A stretch of 64,000 nucleotides of DNA, taken from the NCBI GenBank assembly GCA_047936785.1, contig CP176394.1; one strand, 5' to 3'. Shown piece by piece: positions 1 to 8,759 of this stretch. Under the pieces are notes generated by a model. It did not search any database. It saw only the letters and a list, made by a program, of their open reading frames with translations, and was not told the origin of the DNA. Each line of letters starts with the position of its first letter. The first letter of the stretch is position 1. This stretch comes from Acidaminobacterium chupaoyuni (GTDB taxonomy: Bacteria; Bacillota; Clostridia; Oscillospirales; Butyricicoccaceae). Position numbers and translations under genes: made by a program.

Positions 1-1
1 T

Positions 2-541
2 GATGTGTTCCCAAGGCTGATACGCAGCGGGGATCTGGATAGAATTCTGGTGAGACCCCGCAGTGAGATTTTTCAGGTGCTCACTTCAAATGTCGATTTC
101 ACCCGCATGGGAAGGCTGATCCAGTCGATTTTGGTGCTGCTCTATGCCATCCCAGCCAGCAAAATCAGCTGGAGCTTTGATAAGATCGCCACAATGGTGC
201 TGATGATTGCGGGCGGCATGGCTGTTTTCACCGCCTTGTTCGTTTTATATGCGGGCATCAGCTTTTTCACCATCGAGGGCTTGGAATTCATGAATATTTT
301 CACGGACGGCAGCCGGGAATTCGGCAAATATCCGCTTTCGATCTATGGGGAAGGCGTGCTTAAATTTTTCACTTATGTGATCCCCATTGCTTTGTTTCAA
401 TATTATCCGTTTCTCTATCTCACCGGAAGATCCGATCAGGTGGGGTTTGCTTTTTTGCCGCTGGCGGGGTTTTTTTTTCTGATACCCTGCTATGGATTTT
501 TTAAGTTCGGTTTGAGAAAATATAAATCGACGGGTTCGTGA
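2..541 (+). CDS. ABC-2 family transporter permease, C-terminal part (cut by left edge)
   Basis: The reading frame is already open at the left edge (Asp-Val-Phe-Pro precede and include the first GTG), so this is the C-terminal 179 or so residues of a longer protein that starts outside the window. The segment DVFPRLIRSGDLDRILVRP is typical of the DUF990/ABC-2 permease family, in which two permeases pair with one ATPase. Hydrophobic segments are visible at about residues 37-55, 60-85, 115-140 and 145-170. The product is an inner-membrane exporter subunit of unknown substrate. Its ATPase partner should lie to the left, outside the window. Family assignment is by motif recall; substrate is unknown. 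Confidence 0.75.
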   Translation, partial: DVFPRLIRSGDLDRILVRPRSEIFQVLTSNVDFTRMGRLIQSILVLLYAIPASKISWSFDKIATMVLMIAGGMAVFTALFVLYAGISFFTIEGLEFMNIFTDGSREFGKYPLSIYGEGVLKFFTYVIPIALFQYYPFLYLTGRSDQVGFAFLPLAGFFFLIPCYGFFKFGLRKYKSTGS

Positions 542-664
542 AAGATCTTTGGCTCACGGGCGGCATCCTATTATTTACAGGCGACAACTTCATAATACAT
601 AGTTTACAGCAAGGGCAAAAAAATGATAAACTAAATTATGATATAAAAAAACAGGGGGAATAGG

Positions 665-1936
665 ATGCAAAGAATTTTTAAGTATACAAAAGCTCAAGAA
701 AGTGATTATGTTTTTACCACTTTGTTGATTTTCTCGGGAATGCTGATCGTGTTTGCCTTTATAACGGCGACTCCCGCGGAAATTTTCAAAGGCATGATCG
801 TCATTTTAACAGAACCCGCGCGTCTGGTAACGGATTATATGGAATTGGCCGGTATCGGCGCCGCTTTTTTTAACAGCGGAATTTTAATGCTGTTTTCTAT
901 TTTTCTTTTGAAAATGCTGCATCTTCCGTTTACGGGGATGAGCGTATCCTGCTGTTTTTTGATGGGCGGTTTTGCTCTGTTTGGCAAGAACCCGTTTAAT
1001 GTGCTGCCGATCTTATGCGGCGCGTGGCTTTATTCGCTTTATCGCAAAGAAAAATTCAGCAAATATATTTATATCGCGTTGTTTGGCACAACTTTATCGC
1101 CCATCGTTACAGAAATGTCTTTGGCCGCCGCGCAGTGGAAAGGAATTTTCCGCCTTGCGTTTCCTTTGGTGGTGGGCATCTTGATCGGTTTTGTTTTGCC
1201 GGGGATCTCTGCCTACACACTGCGTGTCCATCAGGGCTATAACCTTTATAATGTGGGGTTTGCCGCCGGCATGGTGGGCGTGGTTTTGGTTTCCATGCTC
1301 AAATCTTTCGGCAACGAATACAGCACCCGCCTGCTGTGGAGCAGCGGAAACAACCTTGTGCTGGGCGTTTTTCTGTTTTTGATTTTTGGCGTTATGATTT
1401 TATTGGGGTGGTATTGCAACGATAAAAGCTTCAAAGGTGTTGTTCATATCACGCGCCATTCCGGCCGTACCATTGCAGATTTCATCGTGATGGATGGATA
1501 CCCGGTCACGCTGATGAATATGGGCATTGTGGGCGCTTTTTCCACCGCATTTGTGATTTTATCCGGCGGCGCTTTAAACGGCCCCACCATCGGCGGCATT
1601 TTTACCATTGTGGGGTTTGGTTCCTTTGGCAAACACATGAAAAACATCATCTGGGTGATGCTTGGCGCTGTGATTGCCACCGCGCTTTCCGTGAGAAATA
1701 TCAGTGAGCCCGCGGTGCTGTTGGCGGTGCTGTTTTCCACGGGGCTTGCGCCTATTGCGGGCCACTACGGCCCCATGTGGGGCATAGTCGCGGGGATGAT
1801 GCACGCATGGGTCGTTTTGAATGTGGGCGGTATTTTCGGCGGGTTAAACCTATATAACAACGGGTTTGCGGCAGGTCTTGTTTGTATTGTTCTGCTGCCG
1901 CTGATCCAATCATTGCGAAAAGAGGATGGAAGATGA
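665..1936 (+). CDS. DUF1576 polytopic membrane protein
   Basis: A 423-residue protein made almost wholly of hydrophobic segments (roughly ten to twelve membrane spans) that I recognise as the DUF1576 family, whose function is unknown. An internal duplication is visible: GYNLYNVGFAAGMVGVV near residue 190 and GLNLYNNGFAAGLVCIV near residue 395 are two copies of one motif, so the protein is probably two homologous halves. The start at 665 follows a GGGGGAATAG ribosome-binding site. The stop overlaps the start of the next small gene (ATGA), so the two are translationally coupled. A transport role is plausible from topology but is inference. Confidence 0.75.
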   Translation: MQRIFKYTKAQESDYVFTTLLIFSGMLIVFAFITATPAEIFKGMIVILTEPARLVTDYMELAGIGAAFFNSGILMLFSIFLLKMLHLPFTGMSVSCCFLMGGFALFGKNPFNVLPILCGAWLYSLYRKEKFSKYIYIALFGTTLSPIVTEMSLAAAQWKGIFRLAFPLVVGILIGFVLPGISAYTLRVHQGYNLYNVGFAAGMVGVVLVSMLKSFGNEYSTRLLWSSGNNLVLGVFLFLIFGVMILLGWYCNDKSFKGVVHITRHSGRTIADFIVMDGYPVTLMNMGIVGAFSTAFVILSGGALNGPTIGGIFTIVGFGSFGKHMKNIIWVMLGAVIATALSVRNISEPAVLLAVLFSTGLAPIAGHYGPMWGIVAGMMHAWVVLNVGGIFGGLNLYNNGFAAGLVCIVLLPLIQSLRKEDGR

Positions 1937-2286
1937 ATAAGACAAGAGAAAAAGTAAGCCGCATTATCGATGAAATTTTGATGTTTCAGTTCAATGCCGG
2001 CATAACAGATACGCATATGGATCTCCGCAAAGAAGAAAACGGGTTTCGCATTGTTTTCACGGCGAACTGTGAAAACCGCGAGCAGGGCGCCAAACAGGTG
2101 GAAACCCTGAACCGTTTTTTGAAAGTTGAAAAAAACGAAGCGGTGGAAGCTTATTTTTGGGAACTGGCAGGCGATGATGAAGGCTGTGATGATTCCGAAC
2201 TGCAGTTGATCGGACAGATGCTCGATGAAGCGGATGCGCGTATGGAAAGCAACCTGATGATCATTTCAATGTTCAAAAAATTTTAA
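1933..2286 (+). CDS. Small acidic cytosolic protein coupled to the DUF1576 gene
   Basis: This 117-residue soluble, acidic protein has no signal peptide or membrane segment. The start at 1933 is preferred because it overlaps the upstream stop as ATGA and has AGAGGATGG just upstream. I do not recognise a named family. The tight overlap with the DUF1576 membrane protein suggests a cytosolic partner or regulator of that protein (inference). Asp, Glu and Met are frequent in the C-terminal half. A bidirectional terminator follows. Confidence 0.7.
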   Translation: MNKTREKVSRIIDEILMFQFNAGITDTHMDLRKEENGFRIVFTANCENREQGAKQVETLNRFLKVEKNEAVEAYFWELAGDDEGCDDSELQLIGQMLDEADARMESNLMIISMFKKF

Positions 2287-2287
2287 A

Positions 2288-2379
2288 AGCGCGTTTTTTC
2301 ACGCGCGGAAAAGATCCCTTTGCTTCATAAGGGCCGCTTTGCATCAGGGCGGCTCTCAGGCTGCAAGGGGATCTTTTTT
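2288..2379. terminator. Convergent terminator region
   Basis: Two hairpins sit between converging genes. A short GCGCG/CGCGC stem with a T-rich loop lies at 2288-2306. A longer stem AAAGATCCC..TTGC / GCAA..GGGATCTTT spans 2309-2379 and runs into T6. The second can act in both directions. Confidence 0.75.
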
Positions 2380-2381
2380 GC

Positions 2382-3458
2382 TTATTTCAAAAGGGTTTCG
2401 ATCAGCTGCTGGGTTTGCTTCGTCAAAGCGTCAAAATCCAGATGAGGGTGATAAAGTTCTTCCAGCTTATCATGATATTTTTTGGTGTTGGCCAGTTCGT
2501 CGCAAGCTTCCTGCATCAGCGAAAGCTGAAGCTTTTGGAAAAGACGGATGCGGCCGCGGATGGGGCGCAGCGATTTATTTTCCACCACACCGGCCAGATT
2601 GATGCGTCGCGCGGAATCACCGGAATATTGAAACGCACAGTTGCTGGAAACAAAGGCCAATGACAGGGCGGGGATAATCAGATGCTGTAAATGCTCGGGC
2701 AAAAGCGGGTCATAACAGGCATAAACTTCATATCCGTTTTTCAAGGCCGCTTTTAAGATCGGCTCCAAAAATTGCGGGGCGAAACCATAAGGGTCTTCCA
2801 GTTCATAGATTTTCCCCGCCAGAGCCTGCGCAGATTCATAATAACAGATCAGCCCATGGGGCGTGATGCCGCCCAAAAAGCGGCGATGACATTTGCCGGT
2901 TCCCGAAGATTTTGGAATTTCACGGCCGATAATGCCTTTTGCGCGTTTTTCCAGATGATCCATGAAAGAAATATCAGCGACTTCATGATAGATCAGCTCT
3001 GAAAATTTCCCCGCCGCGGCCAACAGGCGATAGACTTGAGCATATTGCCCGGCAAGCGCGGCATTGGTGTTTTGAAGTTCTTCTTTTTTTGCTTTCAGTT
3101 CCATGGGGGCCAAAAACGGCGGCGCCGTGATATAAGCGCCCTGCGCGCCGGGGAAAGTCATTTCGATCACATGGGGGGCGGTTCCGTCATAAACGGCAAC
3201 GCCTTTTTTATGAAAACGAACGCCATCCAAAGAATCGGGGTCAGAAGAGCAGGGGATGATCTCACAGGTTTCCCCCTGCTCGATGCCATGGGCTAAAAAG
3301 CGTTTCATCGAGGTGGATTTTCCGCATCCGGGGCCGCCTTTATGGATGTAGTTGAAGTGGATATCCGGGTCTGTTACGGCATCTTCAAAATAGGAATAGA
3401 ATCCATAAGCCGAGTTGGCGCCCAGAAAAAAGCGGTATTCCAAAGGTTCATATGCCAC
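2382..3458 (-). CDS. P-loop ATPase of the PRK06851 type
   Basis: The protein has 358 residues from a GTG start at 3458, chosen because AGGAGG lies 9 nt upstream; a longer reading frame to 3572 lacks such a site. A Walker A motif, GGPGCGKST, sits near residue 38. The opening MAYEPLEYRFFLGANSAYGF and overall length match a conserved family of uncharacterised ATPases that I recall as PRK06851. In that family a second P-loop is, to my recollection, present in the C-terminal half; here the equivalent stretch reads IYELEDPYGFAPQFLEPIL, with no GxxxxGK[ST]. ATP binding by the N-terminal site is secure. The biological role is unknown. Confidence 0.7.
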   Translation of the reverse strand: MAYEPLEYRFFLGANSAYGFYSYFEDAVTDPDIHFNYIHKGGPGCGKSTSMKRFLAHGIEQGETCEIIPCSSDPDSLDGVRFHKKGVAVYDGTAPHVIEMTFPGAQGAYITAPPFLAPMELKAKKEELQNTNAALAGQYAQVYRLLAAAGKFSELIYHEVADISFMDHLEKRAKGIIGREIPKSSGTGKCHRRFLGGITPHGLICYYESAQALAGKIYELEDPYGFAPQFLEPILKAALKNGYEVYACYDPLLPEHLQHLIIPALSLAFVSSNCAFQYSGDSARRINLAGVVENKSLRPIRGRIRLFQKLQLSLMQEACDELANTKKYHDKLEELYHPHLDFDALTKQTQQLIETLLK

Positions 3459-3599
3459 GATTTGTTTCCTCCTATTTCTGTTTTCACGCCATCCTATGCA
3501 AAACAGAAACAAAAGTGCGAAAGATCCTTCTGAAAAGCGCAAAAGAAAAGCAGCCCTTCGGCGGTTTGCCAAAGGGCTGCAAAGCGATCGAAACTTCGG

Positions 3600-4847
3600 T
3601 TATTCGTTGGCGGGGAGAATGGCGTTGAGCAGAACGCCGGCAAGCACGGCCACAAAGTTGCCCGATAAAGTGAGGCTGCCGATGGCAATGCCGTTGCTCA
3701 GGCCAAGGCCCAGGACGAGGATCACAGCGACAATGATCAGATTGCGGCTGTTGGAAAAATCGAGGTTGGCTTCGGCCAGGGTGCGAATGCCCACAGCCGA
3801 GATCATGCCGTAAAGCAGGATGCAGACGCCGCCCAGAACAGGATCGGGAAGCGTTTGCAGCACAGCGCCGAATTTGCCGAACAGGCCAAGGAACACGGCG
3901 AAAACAGCTGTCAGACGCAGCAGAGCGGGATCGTAGATTTTGGTAACCGCCAGAACGCCTGTGTTTTCGGAATAAGTCGTGTTCGGGGGGCCGCCAAACA
4001 CACCGGCGATCATGGTTGCAAGGCCGTCGCCCAGCAAAGTGCGATGCAGGCCGGGATCTTTCAGAAAATCTTTGCCGACGACCGCGCCGTTGGTGGTGAT
4101 ATCACCTACATGCTCCATAAAGGTGACAAGGGCGATGGGGGCGATCATCACGATGGCGCTCCAGCTGAACTGGGGGATGGTGAAGAAGGAGCCATCGGTG
4201 AAATTCCAGAAAGGGCTCACCCACGGGGCGCTGGCGATTTTGGAAAAATCAATGAAACGCGCATCAGGGGCAGCGATGCAGAGATCATAAATAATGGTGG
4301 CGATATAGCCAACGCTCATGCCGATCAGTGTGGGGACCAGCTTGAAAAATCCTTTGAAGAAGATCGAAACGATGATGGCCGTGAACAGCACCAGAAGAGC
4401 GATGACCCACTGGGCGGAAGCAAGGCTGATGGCAAAGCCGCTCAGGCTCAGGCCGATGACGATAATAACGGGGCCTGTCACCACGGGGGGGAACAGCTTT
4501 TTAATGGTATCCACGCCTAAGATATAGCACATCAGCGAAAGAACCAGATAAATGGCGCCGGCCATAATAATACCGCCTTGGGCGGCGGGAATACCTTGGG
4601 ATTTAATAATGGTTTGCAGCGCGGCAACAAACGCGAAGCTGGAACCGAGGAACACCGGCACTTTCTTCTTTGTGATAAGATGGAAAGCGATCGTGCCCAA
4701 ACCGGCGGTGAACAAAGCAACAGAGGGATTCAAACCGGTTGCGGCAGGCACTAAAACGGTTGCACCGAACATCGCAAAAAGATGCTGTAAGCCAAGAAGC
4801 AGGTTTTTGGCGTTCAGTTTGGGAAAAAATTTAGACTTTTCTTCCAA
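3600..4847 (-). CDS. uraA: Uracil permease (NCS2 family)
   Basis: The product imports uracil across the membrane, probably with protons. At 415 residues with about 14 hydrophobic segments it has NCS2 length. Recognisable features are the N-terminal GLQHLFAMFGATVLVP and the loop GGPPNTTYSENTGVLAVTK, both typical of UraA/PyrP. Two TTG starts are possible (4853 and 4847). The second is preferred because AGAGAGG lies about 8 nt upstream, against 2 nt for the first. It is monocistronic with its own promoter. I see no PyrR-type attenuator in the 60-nt leader. Xanthine cannot be excluded as substrate. Confidence 0.9.
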   Translation of the reverse strand: MEEKSKFFPKLNAKNLLLGLQHLFAMFGATVLVPAATGLNPSVALFTAGLGTIAFHLITKKKVPVFLGSSFAFVAALQTIIKSQGIPAAQGGIIMAGAIYLVLSLMCYILGVDTIKKLFPPVVTGPVIIVIGLSLSGFAISLASAQWVIALLVLFTAIIVSIFFKGFFKLVPTLIGMSVGYIATIIYDLCIAAPDARFIDFSKIASAPWVSPFWNFTDGSFFTIPQFSWSAIVMIAPIALVTFMEHVGDITTNGAVVGKDFLKDPGLHRTLLGDGLATMIAGVFGGPPNTTYSENTGVLAVTKIYDPALLRLTAVFAVFLGLFGKFGAVLQTLPDPVLGGVCILLYGMISAVGIRTLAEANLDFSNSRNLIIVAVILVLGLGLSNGIAIGSLTLSGNFVAVLAGVLLNAILPANE

Positions 4848-4887
4848 AATCAAGACCTCTCTTTCAATAAAAATTCAAATCCGATTA

Positions 4888-4916
4888 ATTTTACCAAGTT
4901 TCCGCCTGTTGCGCAA
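4888..4916 (-). promoter_or_regulatory. Promoter of uraA
   Basis: On the minus strand a -35 TTGCGC (4911-4916) and a -10 TAAAAT (4888-4893) are separated by 17 nt, about 40 nt upstream of the uraA start. Confidence 0.55.
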
Positions 4917-4994
4917 GTGATTATGCAATAAAAAGTCGAAAAACGAAGCAAAAATGCCGTAGAATAAATTGTGAGAAAACCGGCAGAAATACGA

Positions 4995-5023
4995 TTGTAT
5001 CATGGCGGCAAAAGTGATAAACT
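4995..5023 (+). promoter_or_regulatory. Promoter of the cyclophilin gene
   Basis: A -35-like TTGTAT (4995-5000) and a -10 TAAACT (5018-5023) are 17 nt apart, in the divergent gap opposite uraA. Confidence 0.45.
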
Positions 5024-5074
5024 AAAAAAGATTCTATCATATCTGCAAAACCAAAAGCAGATCGAGGAGCAACC

Positions 5075-5635
5075 ATGAAAAACAAATTCAAATGGCTGGC
5101 AGCGGTGGCCGCGCTTTTCATCATCGGCGCGGGAATCCTGCTTGGGCTGAAAAAAGGAGAAAATGACATGACAAAGGCAACCATTGTAATGGAAAGCGGC
5201 GAAGAGATCCATGTGCAGTTAGACCCCAAGCAGGCGCCGATCTCTTGTGAAAATTTTGAAAAGTTGGCCAAAAAAGGCTTCTATGACGGCGTTGTGTTTC
5301 ACCGCATTGAACCCGGCTTTGTAATTCAGGGCGGCGATCCCACCGGAACGGGCATGGGCGGCCCCGGTTATCAGATCAAGGGCGAATTCGTTCAGAACGG
5401 TGTGCAGAACAACATTTCCCATGTGCGCGGCGTGATCTCTATGGCGCGCGCAAGAGATTTTGACAGCGCGGGCAGCCAGTTCTTCATCACGCTGGGCGAC
5501 GCAACCTTTTTGGATGGCGCGTATGCGGCTTTCGGAACGGTCGATGAAGAAAGCATGAAGATCGTTGACAAAATCGTTGAACAATATTTAAAAGACGGCA
5601 AAGCGCCCGTTATGAAAACCGTTACCATCGGTTAA
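5075..5635 (+). CDS. Membrane-anchored cyclophilin-type peptidyl-prolyl isomerase
   Basis: This enzyme catalyses cis-trans isomerisation of Xaa-Pro bonds, helping proteins fold. It has 186 residues: an N-terminal hydrophobic anchor (about 7-25) followed by a cyclophilin domain (about 33-186). Catalytic landmarks are FHRI (75-78), QGGDPTGTG (85-93) and SQFF (134-137). The position of the classical cyclosporin-contacting Trp appears to be Phe (ATFLDGAYAAFG). The anchor has no obvious lipobox Cys, so the domain should sit outside the membrane, tethered by the helix. GAGGAG lies 6 nt before the ATG. It is a single gene flanked by its promoter and a strong terminator. Confidence 0.92.
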   Translation: MKNKFKWLAAVAALFIIGAGILLGLKKGENDMTKATIVMESGEEIHVQLDPKQAPISCENFEKLAKKGFYDGVVFHRIEPGFVIQGGDPTGTGMGGPGYQIKGEFVQNGVQNNISHVRGVISMARARDFDSAGSQFFITLGDATFLDGAYAAFGTVDEESMKIVDKIVEQYLKDGKAPVMKTVTIG

Positions 5636-5650
5636 CAGCCGTTTGGCATC

Positions 5651-5688
5651 AGAAAAGCCCCGAAATCAATGATTTCGGGGCTTTTCTA
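5651..5688. terminator. Bidirectional terminator
   Basis: A perfect stem AGAAAAGCCCCGAAATCA / complementary arm with a 2-nt loop and T or A runs on both sides serves the converging cyclophilin and pcp genes. Confidence 0.9.
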
Positions 5689-5707
5689 TTTTTACTCGAT
5701 GCTTGAT

Positions 5708-6349
5708 TTAGTGTTCGCGCCCTTCGGCGGTATGAAGATCCTGCTTTACACAAGCCACCGTTTCAACGGCTTTTTGAATGCCGCGGATCATTTCGGAAAG
5801 AGGGAGAGAAGCAACATCCTGTTTGTTTTTCACCTGCTCTTCGGTGAACGGAACATGGATGAATCCGCCGCGCATCTGGGGGAATTCTTTTGAGATCCAA
5901 TAAAGCACGCCATACATCACATGATTGCAGACATAGGTTCCCGCGGTGTTGGAAACTTCACAGGGAATGTTTTCACGCCGCAGAGCATCGGCAATGGCTT
6001 TGATGGGTAAAGTGGAAAAATAGGCGTTCTCGCCATCGGGCATGATGGGAAGATCGATGGGCTGCTGACCGGCGTTATCGGGAATGCGCGCGTCGGAAAG
6101 ATTGATGGCCACGCGTTCGGGGGTGATGCTTTTGCGGCCGCCTGCCTGGCCAAGGCAGACCACGGCGTCGGGATGATGCTTCTGCATCGCCTGATGGATC
6201 ACTTTGATCGATTCATCGAATACGCAGGGAACCACCTGCTTGATGATTTCTGCGCCGCCGATCTGTTGGGGAAGCGCTTCCAGGATCTGCTGCGCCGGGT
6301 TGACGCTTTCACCGCCAAAAGGTTCAAAACCTGTTACAAGAATTTTCAT
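5708..6349 (-). CDS. pcp: Pyroglutamyl-peptidase I
   Basis: This cytosolic cysteine peptidase of family C15 removes N-terminal pyroglutamate from peptides. It has 213 residues, the usual length. The catalytic triad is visible: Glu79 in TPERVAIN, Cys141 in TYVCNHVMYG and His165 in FIHVPF. The opening MKILVTGFEPFGGESVNP is diagnostic. The start at 6349 is chosen over 6361 because family members begin at MKILVTG and GGGG lies 5 nt upstream. It is monocistronic. Confidence 0.95.
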   Translation of the reverse strand: MKILVTGFEPFGGESVNPAQQILEALPQQIGGAEIIKQVVPCVFDESIKVIHQAMQKHHPDAVVCLGQAGGRKSITPERVAINLSDARIPDNAGQQPIDLPIMPDGENAYFSTLPIKAIADALRRENIPCEVSNTAGTYVCNHVMYGVLYWISKEFPQMRGGFIHVPFTEEQVKNKQDVASLPLSEMIRGIQKAVETVACVKQDLHTAEGREH

Positions 6350-6405
6350 AATGGACCCCATTTCTTGAAAACGGCTGTTTCCCAGCCTTTTGTTTTGTTA
6401 TTGTT

Positions 6406-6434
6406 ATCATAGCTTAAAAACAGGATATCTGCAA
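6406..6434 (-). promoter_or_regulatory. Promoter of pcp
   Basis: On the minus strand -35 TTGCAG (6429-6434) and -10 TATGAT (6406-6411) are 17 nt apart. The short leader carries a small GGCTG/CAGCC hairpin. Confidence 0.6.
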
Positions 6435-6478
6435 CGGAGAAATGAAACGCGCCGAAAAAACAAGGGAAGAGGCCAAAC

Positions 6479-6512
6479 AAAACCGGTTTGCGCGGGCAGC
6501 ACAAACCGGTTT
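6479..6512 (-). terminator. Terminator of the feo operon
   Basis: Each arm contains AAACCGGTTT, itself palindromic, forming a long stem followed on the minus strand by TTTTGTTT. It lies just after the Cys-rich feo gene. Confidence 0.7.
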
Positions 6513-6544
6513 GAAAAAGGTGATATTCTTTTGAAAAAAATATT

Positions 6545-6700
6545 TTATTGGGGCGGGCGATGGCTGCACTGGCCGTGCATCGGGCAGGAAGCGCATCCGC
6601 CGCAATGGCCGCAGGAACCCTTGCCGCGGCGGATGGCGCGGATGGCAAAGAAAAGAGCGGCCGCTATCGCAATGAGCAAAATCCAATCATAGAAATTCAT
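6545..6700 (-). CDS. FeoB-associated Cys-rich membrane protein
   Basis: This gene encodes only 51 residues. An N-terminal membrane helix (about 5-22, DWILLIAIAAALFFAIRAI) is followed by a short basic linker and a Cys-rich tail with CGHCGGCASCPMHGQC, typical of the FeoB-associated Cys-rich family. AAGGGA lies 4-5 nt before the ATG. The gene follows feoB by 36 nt in the same direction and ends at the operon terminator. It probably assists ferrous iron delivery or assembly of the FeoB pore, by analogy with FeoC-like accessory proteins (inference). Confidence 0.88.
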   Translation of the reverse strand: MNFYDWILLIAIAAALFFAIRAIRRGKGSCGHCGGCASCPMHGQCSHRPPQ

Positions 6701-6736
6701 AAAATCCCTTTCTCGAACAGAGAATCTTTTAAAAAG

Positions 6737-8743
6737 CTATACCAGCAAAGAAACAACATGATACACGATAAACGCAGCCAGCCATGCCACACCGGTTTGA
6801 TAAAGAATCACCAAAGCGGCGCCTTTGGCCCCGCCGATCTCTCTTTTAATGGCCGCGATCGCCGCCACACAGGGGGTATATAACAGGGTGAATGTCAAAA
6901 ACGCCAGCGCGGCGGGGATGGAAAGCAAGGAAGAAAGCAGCTCGGGCAGCGCGGCAATGGAAGTTCCGGTTAACACGGCCATGGTGCTGACAACGGCTTC
7001 TTTGGCGGTGAAGCCTGTCACCAGAGCCGTGGCGAAGCGCCAATCGCTGAAGCCCAGCGGGGCGAAGAACGGCGCGATGGTCTTGCCCAGGGCAGCAAGC
7101 AGGCTGGCCTGACTGTCGGAAACCACATTGAACCGGCTGTCGAAAGTTTGTAAAAACCAGATGATCAGTGTCGCCACAAAAATAACGGTGAAAGCGCGGG
7201 TGATAAAATCTTTTGCTTTATCCCACATCAGAAGGCAGACGCTCTTCATCGAGGGCAGGCGATAGGCGGGCAGTTCCATCACGAAAGGAACCGGGTTGCC
7301 GCGAAAAGCGGTTTTGCCCAGCAGCATCGCGGAAAGAATGCCCAATACAATGCCGCCCACATAAAGCCCCATCATCACAAGCCCGCGGTAATGCGGGAAA
7401 AATGCCGCGGTGAAAACCGCATAGATGGGAAGCTTGGCGCTGCAGGAAATAAACGGGGTGAGCAGAATGGTCATTTTGCGGTCACGATCGCTGGATAAAG
7501 TGCGCGTGGCCATAACAGCGGGAACCGTGCAGCCAAAACCGATGAGCATCGGCACGAACGAACGGCCGGAAAGCCCGATCTTGCGCAGCAATTTATCCAT
7601 CACAAACGCCACGCGGGCCATGTATCCGCTGTCTTCCAAAAAAGAAAGAAAGAAAAACAGGGTGACAATGATCGGCAGGAAAGAAAGCACGCTGCCGATG
7701 CCGGCAAAAACGCCGTCGATGATCAAAGAATGCATCACGGGGTTGATACCGTAGGCGGTGAGGCCCGCATCCGCCCAGCCTGTCAGCCGATCGATGCCCA
7801 AAGAAAGCAGATCGCTCAAAGCGGCGCCGATCACGCTGAAGGTAAGCCAGAAAATCGTGAGCATAATGGCCAGAAAAATTGGGATGGCCAAATATTTATG
7901 GGTGAGCCAGCGGTCGATCTTCACCGAACGCTTTGTCTGAAGCGATTCATGGGGGCGTTCCACCGCCGTGGCACAAAGGTCTTCCAAAAAGCGATAGCGC
8001 ATATCGGCCAGCGCCGCGTTGCGGTCAAGGCCAACATCCCGTTCCATTTCTTCCACGATATGGCCGATGGTTTCCACTTCGTTTTCAGAAAGCGCAAGCG
8101 CTTGCAGCATCGGTTCATCGCCTTCCAAAAGCTTGGTGGCGGCAAAGCGGGCGGGCACGCCGTTACGCTGGGCATGGTCTTCGATCAGGTGGCTCAGCGA
8201 GTGGATGGCGCGGTGAACCGCTCCCTGGCAAAAATCAAGCCGCTTGGGCAGTGTTTTCTTGGTGGCGGTGTTCAGCGCTACGCGGATCAGTTCGCTGATG
8301 CCTTGATTTTTGCTGGCTGAAATCGGGATGACGGGAATGCCCAGTTCTTCGCTGAGTTTGATCTCATCCACAGAACCGCCGTTGCTGCGCACTTCGTCCA
8401 TCATGTTCAGCGCCAGAACCATTGGGATGCCCAGTTCCGTCAGCTGCATGGAAAGATAGAGATTGCGCTCGATGTTGGTGGCATCCACAATATTGATGAT
8501 GCAATCCGGCTTTTCTTTTAAAAGATAATCGCGTGTGACGATCTCTTCTGAAGTATAGGGCGAAAGGGAATAGATGCCCGGCAGATCTACCACCACAGCG
8601 TCGCTGTGGCCGCGAATCGTTCCTTCTTTGCGATCGACCGTTACACCCGGGAAATTGCCCACATGCTGATTGCTGCCGGTGAGCTGATTGAAAAGCGTGG
8701 TTTTGCCGCAATTCTGATTGCCTGCAAGGGCAAATTTTAACAT
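6737..8743 (-). CDS. feoB: Ferrous iron transport protein B
   Basis: FeoB is the membrane permease for Fe(II), with a cytosolic GTPase domain. The protein has 668 residues. G motifs are visible: G1 GNQNCGKT (8-15), G3 DLPG (53-56) and G4 NMMD (113-116). A helical linker follows to about residue 270, then two Gate-type repeats with many membrane spans and a C-terminal FeoB core. It sits 16 nt downstream of feoA and 36 nt upstream of the Cys-rich gene, so the three form one operon driven from the promoter/operator at 9089-9139. Length is somewhat short compared with E. coli FeoB (about 770) but usual for Clostridia. Confidence 0.96.
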   Translation of the reverse strand: MLKFALAGNQNCGKTTLFNQLTGSNQHVGNFPGVTVDRKEGTIRGHSDAVVVDLPGIYSLSPYTSEEIVTRDYLLKEKPDCIINIVDATNIERNLYLSMQLTELGIPMVLALNMMDEVRSNGGSVDEIKLSEELGIPVIPISASKNQGISELIRVALNTATKKTLPKRLDFCQGAVHRAIHSLSHLIEDHAQRNGVPARFAATKLLEGDEPMLQALALSENEVETIGHIVEEMERDVGLDRNAALADMRYRFLEDLCATAVERPHESLQTKRSVKIDRWLTHKYLAIPIFLAIMLTIFWLTFSVIGAALSDLLSLGIDRLTGWADAGLTAYGINPVMHSLIIDGVFAGIGSVLSFLPIIVTLFFFLSFLEDSGYMARVAFVMDKLLRKIGLSGRSFVPMLIGFGCTVPAVMATRTLSSDRDRKMTILLTPFISCSAKLPIYAVFTAAFFPHYRGLVMMGLYVGGIVLGILSAMLLGKTAFRGNPVPFVMELPAYRLPSMKSVCLLMWDKAKDFITRAFTVIFVATLIIWFLQTFDSRFNVVSDSQASLLAALGKTIAPFFAPLGFSDWRFATALVTGFTAKEAVVSTMAVLTGTSIAALPELLSSLLSIPAALAFLTFTLLYTPCVAAIAAIKREIGGAKGAALVILYQTGVAWLAAFIVYHVVSLLV

Positions 8744-8759
8744 AACATCAAAAACCTTT

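Noticed and set aside
3855..4520. A 221-residue plus-strand frame opposite uraA
   Set aside because: It is antisense to the clear uracil permease and has the biased Gly/Asp/His composition of a shadow frame.
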